DNA of 64,000 nt from UBA952 sp044361535 (GTDB lineage Bacteria; Bacteroidota; Bacteroidia; Flavobacteriales_D; Crocinitomicaceae), in NCBI GenBank assembly GCA_044361535.1, contig JBIKIQ010000002.1:219278-283277 (forward strand). The letters are read 5' to 3'. The notes beneath the pieces were generated by a model. That model worked only from the letters and a program-made list of their open reading frames with translations, did no database searches and was not told the origin of the DNA. Numbering within the stretch: the stretch's first letter is position 1; each line of letters begins with the position of its first letter. The translations under genes and the position numbers were made by a program. Of this stretch, positions 59,698 through 64,000 are shown piece after piece.

Positions 59698-60375
59698 ATG
59701 CATTTAGAACAGAATATAAAAGGACTTTGCTCAAAATTCGGGCTTGATTTTCAAGAGTTTCTCGGTGATTTGGACGTGGAAGATGTACATGAACTTACGA
59801 TTTTTGATTTAGAGGCAATTTGCGAAGAGTATGAGGTAGATATGCTATCATTACTTTTTAAATCTGTTTTTAAGGCAAATCAATGGAAATCAAAAGCTAA
59901 AAACATCAAATTATTAGTAATTGATATTGACGGTGTTTTGACAGACGGCGGTATGTATTTTACCGAATCTGGAGATCAAATGAAAAAATACAACACCAAG
60001 GATGGAATGGGTATCATGAAGCTTCAAGAAAAAGGGATTCAAGTTGCCTTTCTTTCCTCAGGTTTTACAAATAAAATGATTAGTGCTCGTGCTGAAATGT
60101 TGGGTGTGTCATTGTGTTATGTGGGAAGGGATAAAAAGATAGATATTCTTGAACAATGGAGAACCGAATTAGGGTTAGAGTTTAACCAAATTGCTTATCT
60201 GGGAGATGATGTCAATGATTTGGATTGTATCCGAAAAGTGGGCTTCTCCGCATGTCCTTCAAATGCCTTAAATGCGGTTAAAACAGAAGTTGATATAATA
60301 CTTTCACTCAAAGGTGGTGATGGTTGTGCCCGCGAATTTATCGACAATTATTTACTTGAATCCCCTATTTCCTAA
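59698..60375 (+). CDS. KdsC-like HAD phosphatase with N-terminal extension
   Basis: 225 residues. Residues 71-225 match the KDO8P phosphatase (KdsC/YrbI) family: motif I DIDGVLTDGG (D76, D78), motif II LSSG, motif III K147 and motif IV GDDVND (169-174), with GGDGCAREFIDNYL near the end. Residues 1-70 are an extra helical domain, whose part ELTIFDLEAICEEYEVDMLSLL resembles the last helices of an XRE-type HTH. KdsC proteins are normally about 170-180 residues without it. Neighbours suggest a 3-deoxy sugar acid phosphate as substrate, but this is inference. Confidence 0.85.
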   Translation: MHLEQNIKGLCSKFGLDFQEFLGDLDVEDVHELTIFDLEAICEEYEVDMLSLLFKSVFKANQWKSKAKNIKLLVIDIDGVLTDGGMYFTESGDQMKKYNTKDGMGIMKLQEKGIQVAFLSSGFTNKMISARAEMLGVSLCYVGRDKKIDILEQWRTELGLEFNQIAYLGDDVNDLDCIRKVGFSACPSNALNAVKTEVDIILSLKGGDGCAREFIDNYLLESPIS

Positions 60376-60377
60376 AC

Positions 60378-61604
60378 ATGACTAAAATTACGATTGGAAT
60401 TATCAAAGAAGGAAAAACTCCTCCTGATTTTCGAGTGCCTCTTACGCCAAAACAATGTAAGGCAATTCAAATTTTATATCCTGAAGTTCAAATTTTAGTA
60501 CAAAAAAGTCCAATTCGTACATTTACAGACTCAGAATACGCAGCAGAAGGAATTGAATTAGTTGAGTCACTTGAGAACTGTGATATAATTTTTGGGGTGA
60601 AGGAGGTTAATATCAATGATTTAATACCAAATAAAACTTTTGTTTTCTTTTCCCATACTATTAAAAAACAAGCCTATAATCAGAAATTACTACGCGCTAT
60701 TTTAGATAAAAATATTCGTTTAATCGATTATGAAGTAATTAAAGATAAGTTTAACAAGCGTTTGATTGGTTTTGGAAGGTATGCTGGAATTGTTGGAACG
60801 TATAATGGATTTTTAACTTGGGGCTTAAAAACGAATACATTCGAGTTAAAGCCTGCTAATCAATGTGAAAATAGAGCAGAGGTAGAGAATGAACTTAAAA
60901 AAGTAGTTTTGCCTGCTAATTTTAAGTGTTTACTTACTGGTTTTGGTCGTGTAGGCCATGGTGCACGAGAAATTATAGATTTATTGCCAATTAAAGAAGT
61001 CACTCCTGAAGAATTGGTATCATTAGAATTTAATGAACCTGTTTTTGCTCATCTCGAATTAGAAGATTATTACGGAAGACGAGATGGAAAAGAATTTAAT
61101 AAACAAGATTTTTATTCAAACCCAGAATTGTATAAATCAATTTTTTCTAGATTTATTCCATATATAGATATGTATATTCCATGTCATTTTTGGAGCAATA
61201 AATCGCCTGTAATAATTTCTAAAGAGGATTTACAAGTAAAAAATAGACGATTGTCAGTTGTTGCAGATATTTCTTGTGATATTGATGGTCCAATAGCTAG
61301 CACAATTCGTTCCTCTAAAATTGGAGATTCAATTTATGGATATGATCCGCAATCAGGTAATGAGGTAGATTTTCGATCTGAGAATGCTATCGCTGTAATG
61401 GCGGTTGATAATTTACCTTGTGAGCTACCAAAAGATGCTTCTGAAGATTTTGGCAATGAATTGATGAAATATGTTTTGCCAGCTCTTTTACGTGATGACC
61501 CAGACAGAATCATTGATCGCGCCAGTGAAACGAATTTTTCGGGTAATTTAACTGAAAATTTTAAATATCTTCAAGATTATGCAAATGGAATAATTGTTCA
61601 TTAA
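60378..61604 (+). CDS. Lysine-ketoglutarate reductase-like (saccharopine-forming type) dehydrogenase
   Basis: 408 residues, alanine dehydrogenase/PNT fold. The N-terminal half carries IIKEGKTPPDFRVPLTP and FVFFSHTIKKQAYNQ, followed by IRLIDYEVI and GFGRYAGIVGTY, as in the LKR half of the animal bifunctional enzyme. NAD(P) motif LTGFGRVGHGA (187-197) follows. Likely uses lysine and 2-oxoglutarate, or a related amino acid. No saccharopine-cleaving partner is adjacent. Two bases after the HAD gene, so same transcript. Confidence 0.8.
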   Translation: MTKITIGIIKEGKTPPDFRVPLTPKQCKAIQILYPEVQILVQKSPIRTFTDSEYAAEGIELVESLENCDIIFGVKEVNINDLIPNKTFVFFSHTIKKQAYNQKLLRAILDKNIRLIDYEVIKDKFNKRLIGFGRYAGIVGTYNGFLTWGLKTNTFELKPANQCENRAEVENELKKVVLPANFKCLLTGFGRVGHGAREIIDLLPIKEVTPEELVSLEFNEPVFAHLELEDYYGRRDGKEFNKQDFYSNPELYKSIFSRFIPYIDMYIPCHFWSNKSPVIISKEDLQVKNRRLSVVADISCDIDGPIASTIRSSKIGDSIYGYDPQSGNEVDFRSENAIAVMAVDNLPCELPKDASEDFGNELMKYVLPALLRDDPDRIIDRASETNFSGNLTENFKYLQDYANGIIVH

Positions 61605-61606
61605 CC

Positions 61607-62170
61607 ATGCATTACACTTGCGACAAAGATTTTTTAAAAATAAATAGGGAGGATTTACTAACTTCAGAATATGAGAATTGTTCTTTTAGAGATTGTGATT
61701 TTTCAGATTTAAATTTTCAGAATTTTAAATTTATTGATTGTGTTTTTGATTCGTGTAATTTAAGCCTTGCAAAGGTCGCGCAATGTTCTTTTCAGAATGT
61801 TCAATTTAAAAATTGCAAAATGGTAGGTGTTTTATTTGAACATGTAAATACCTTTTCTCTAGAATTATCGTTTCAGTCTTGCAATTTGTCGCAATGTTCA
61901 TTTTATAATTTGCCTTTGAAAAACACACAATTTTTAGATTGTATGCTTCATGAGGTTGATTTTACAGAAACGATTTTATCAAATAGTGATTTTTCAGGAT
62001 CTGATTTGTTGAATGCAATTTTTGATGGTACAAACTTAGAAGGGGCATCGGTAATATCAGCGTTGAATTTTGATATAAATCCCTTGAAAAACAGGACGAA
62101 AAAACTGAAAATTTCATTAAGTGGACTTCCTGGTTTGTTATCAGATTTTGACTTAGAAATACATAAATAA
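61607..62170 (+). CDS. Pentapeptide-repeat protein
   Basis: 187 residues, mostly A(N/D)LxF-type five-residue repeats forming a right-handed quadrilateral beta helix (for example CSFRDCDFSDLNFQNFKF and SDFSGSDLLNAIFDG). The C-terminal part (DINPLKNRTKKLKISLSGLPGLLSDFDLEI) lies outside the repeats and is also seen in McbG/Qnr-like families. Some such proteins mimic DNA and protect gyrase; whether this one does is unknown. It follows the LKR-like gene by 2 bases. Confidence 0.88.
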   Translation: MHYTCDKDFLKINREDLLTSEYENCSFRDCDFSDLNFQNFKFIDCVFDSCNLSLAKVAQCSFQNVQFKNCKMVGVLFEHVNTFSLELSFQSCNLSQCSFYNLPLKNTQFLDCMLHEVDFTETILSNSDFSGSDLLNAIFDGTNLEGASVISALNFDINPLKNRTKKLKISLSGLPGLLSDFDLEIHK

Positions 62171-62202
62171 ATGAGTTTCAAATTATTTATTTACATTTAT
62201 CC

Positions 62203-63534
62203 ATGATTCAAAAAGGAGATAAAAAAATCATTCGTGGATGGATTGCCTACGATTGGGCTAATTCTGTTTACAATCTTGTTGTTTCTTCGGCTATTTTTCC
62301 GATTTTTTACGAAGCATCTACAAGAGCTGTTTATGCTAAAAAGATGGGCGTTTCTGCAGATTCTGTCGATCCAGGAGCTGTAACAGTTGATTTCTTTGGA
62401 TATCAAGTTTCACCAAGTGTTGTATATTCTCTTGTATTATCATTTGGATTTTTGTGTGTGAGTTTTCTTTCTCCTCTCCTTTCTGGTATTGCTGATTATA
62501 CAGGTTCCAAAAAGAAATTTTTAAAGTTTTTTTGTTACCTAGGCTCACTTTCTTGCGCCTCGATGTATTTTTTTGATCCGAATCAAATCGAATTGGGTAT
62601 GCTTTCTATCTTTTTGGGAACAATCGGCTTTTGGAATAGTTTGGTGTTTTACAACGCATTTTTACCTGAAATAGCCGAACCAAAGGATCATGATCGTATT
62701 TCAGCGAGTGGTTTTATTGCTGGCTATATTGGCGCAACTGTTCTCCTTGTTATCTGCCTTGCACTCATTATGGGTGTCGATAAAAGTTTCACCAAAGTTA
62801 GTTTCCTGCTTGTGGCTGTTTGGTGGATTGGATTTGCTCAGATTACTTATCGTGCTTTGCCTAACAATGTTTATAATAAAAAGCCCGAAAAGGATTATAT
62901 CTGGAAAGGATTTCGTGAGTTGAAAGTGGTCTTCTTAGAATTTCGTCAAACCGTTCGATTGAAACGCTTTTTGTATTCCTTTTTCTTTTTTAATACAGGT
63001 GTACAAACAGTTATGTTGATGGCAACTGTCTTTGCTAGTAAGGAAATTGAATGGCCTGACAATAGAAATAAATCCGGGTTAATAATTGCAATTTTACTAA
63101 TTCAGTTGCTAGGTGCCCTTGGTGCAAAAATCACTTCAATCATATCCAGAAAAATGAGTAGTATCCCAACACTCATGGTAACTGTGTTTATATGGATAAT
63201 CATTTGTGCGTTTGCATTCTTTATTCGTACGCCAACGGAGTTTTATATATTGGCAGCTTCAGTAGGCTTAGTAATGGGAGGTGTACAGGCATTGGCTCGC
63301 TCTACCTATTCCAAATATTTACCTGAAACTACGGATCACGCAAGTTATTTTTCCTTTTATGATGCTTCTGAAAAAATAGGAATGGTCTTGGGGACAGCCT
63401 TTTTTGCCTTAATGGAATTCTTATTTAATGACATCCGTTTTTCGGTAATATCTGTTGCGTTATTTTTCGTTTTGGGATTGATTTTTCTGTTTTTTGTTCC
63501 CAAAGAAGAGCGAATTATAGTCCGAGGTCATTAA
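62203..63534 (+). CDS. MFS transporter, UMF1 family
   Basis: 443 residues, twelve helices. The start IIRGWIAYDWANSVYNLVVSSAIFPIFYE is the hallmark of the UMF1 (Atg22-like) group, found widely in Bacteroidota; substrate unknown. No obvious operon partner other than the preceding pentapeptide gene (32 bases). Its 3' end overlaps the end of aroA on the other strand by 20 bases, so no separate terminator is possible between them. Confidence 0.9.
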   Translation: MIQKGDKKIIRGWIAYDWANSVYNLVVSSAIFPIFYEASTRAVYAKKMGVSADSVDPGAVTVDFFGYQVSPSVVYSLVLSFGFLCVSFLSPLLSGIADYTGSKKKFLKFFCYLGSLSCASMYFFDPNQIELGMLSIFLGTIGFWNSLVFYNAFLPEIAEPKDHDRISASGFIAGYIGATVLLVICLALIMGVDKSFTKVSFLLVAVWWIGFAQITYRALPNNVYNKKPEKDYIWKGFRELKVVFLEFRQTVRLKRFLYSFFFFNTGVQTVMLMATVFASKEIEWPDNRNKSGLIIAILLIQLLGALGAKITSIISRKMSSIPTLMVTVFIWIIICAFAFFIRTPTEFYILAASVGLVMGGVQALARSTYSKYLPETTDHASYFSFYDASEKIGMVLGTAFFALMEFLFNDIRFSVISVALFFVLGLIFLFFVPKEERIIVRGH

Positions 63535-64000
63535 AGAAGTTGGGGTACGATTTTGCAATGCATTCGGCATTATCAATTTGTATTGGATAATCTGAAATAG
63601 TTGCAGCAATGGTTGCCGCCATAGCAATTCGGTGATCATTGTAACATTGAATTTTACCGCCTTTAATTTCCCCTGTTCCATGAATGGTAATCTGATTTTC
63701 TGAAAGGGTGAACTCAACGCCAAAAATGCTTAACATGTCTGTTACCGAATTTAATCGATTTGATTCTTTATGCAACAGTCGATTGGTTCCTCTGAATTTT
63801 GACGATCCTTTCGCTGCACAAGCTAGTATTGCTAATATTGGAAATAGGTCTGGATTATTGGTCAAATCAACATTTATTGGATTTTTTAGTTCTGATTTTC
63901 TAATTTGCAAATCACCATTTTCCCATGTATAGTTTGCTCCAAATTCCTGTATAATACTTAAAATAATAAAATCTGCTTGTGTGGATTTTTCTTGTAATCC
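63515..64000 (-). CDS. aroA: 3-phosphoshikimate 1-carboxyvinyltransferase, C-terminal part
   Basis: The frame is open to the end of the window, so only the last 161 residues are seen. EPSP synthase motifs: PILAILACAAKGSSKFRGTNRL-type region, LHKESNRLNSVTDMLSIFGV and the conserved YNDHRIAMA. Acts in the shikimate pathway, as the DAHP synthase 4 kb away does. Convergent with the UMF1 transporter gene, with a 20-base overlap of the coding ends. Confidence 0.94.
   Translation of the reverse strand, partial: GLQEKSTQADFIILSIIQEFGANYTWENGDLQIRKSELKNPINVDLTNNPDLFPILAILACAAKGSSKFRGTNRLLHKESNRLNSVTDMLSIFGVEFTLSENQITIHGTGEIKGGKIQCYNDHRIAMAATIAATISDYPIQIDNAECIAKSYPNFFNDLGL

Overview
The window looks like chromosomal DNA from an AT-rich member of the Bacteroidota, most likely Flavobacteriales. 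Three signs support this. Several genes are preceded by the Bacteroidota-type promoter (TTG or TTTG, about 18-20 bases, then TAnnTTTG) and show weak or no Shine-Dalgarno sequences. There is a type IX secretion cargo protein with a gliding-motility-type C-terminal domain, and an S46 dipeptidyl-peptidase. The gene content is also typical: DUF5723/OmpA outer-membrane protein, tandem DUF1573 proteins, the order rplQ-carA-eno, and a MetH reduced to its homocysteine domain. A Crocinitomicaceae/Fluviicola-like relative is possible, but I could not test this. I see no insertion sequence, prophage, CRISPR array, rRNA or tRNA.

Layout. 1-2919: 3' part of a giant repetitive T9SS adhesin. 3049-4976 (minus): small membrane protein, cytochrome c lipoprotein, hflX. 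5036-6325 (minus): MFS transporter. 6432-9482 (minus): apparent operon mtaB - PTPS - folE - Bax-inhibitor-like gene, closed by a terminator. 9541-11641 (minus): two DUF1573 proteins, a lipoprotein and peptide deformylase. 11915-28920 (plus): uninterrupted str-S10-spc-alpha supercluster from rpsL to rplQ (EF-G, 26 ribosomal proteins, SecY, IF-1, RpoA), with a strong promoter in front and a clear terminator behind. 29025-32432 (plus): carA, eno, Nudix hydrolase, 5-formyl-THF cyclo-ligase. 32464-33614: a tiny membrane ORF, a small secreted protein and rnhB. 33689-40211 (plus): a membrane-anchored propeller-like protein, a DUF5723/TSP3/OmpA outer-membrane protein, and lnt. 40240-44078 (minus): trxA, gltA, S46 peptidase. 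44421-47051 (plus): OmpA lipoprotein, homocysteine methyltransferase, small secreted protein. 47122-52407 (minus): operon parE-parC-rluA-type pseudouridine synthase. 52563-56800 (plus): dicarboxylate/amino-acid symporter and an SGNH/MBOAT O-acylation pair. 56862-63534 (plus): panB, an epimerase-CBS fusion, DAHP synthase, a KdsC-like phosphatase, an LKR-type dehydrogenase, a pentapeptide-repeat protein and a UMF1 transporter. 63515-64000 (minus): the 3' part of aroA.

Most of the window is core genome: translation, protein export, topology, central metabolism and envelope. The parts that look least ordinary are listed here. (1) The tightly packed module at 57696-60375 fuses a ribulose-phosphate-epimerase-like barrel to a CBS pair and sits with a DAHP synthase and a KdsC-type phosphatase carrying an extra N-terminal domain. 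(2) A PTPS more like the animal biopterin enzyme than E. coli QueD lies next to folE. (3) The SGNH/MBOAT pair. (4) The adhesin repeats are exactly 88 residues long. (5) A cluster of DNA palindromes lies downstream of the homocysteine methyltransferase gene. I found no clear, wholly new multi-gene system; item 1 is the best candidate for follow-up.
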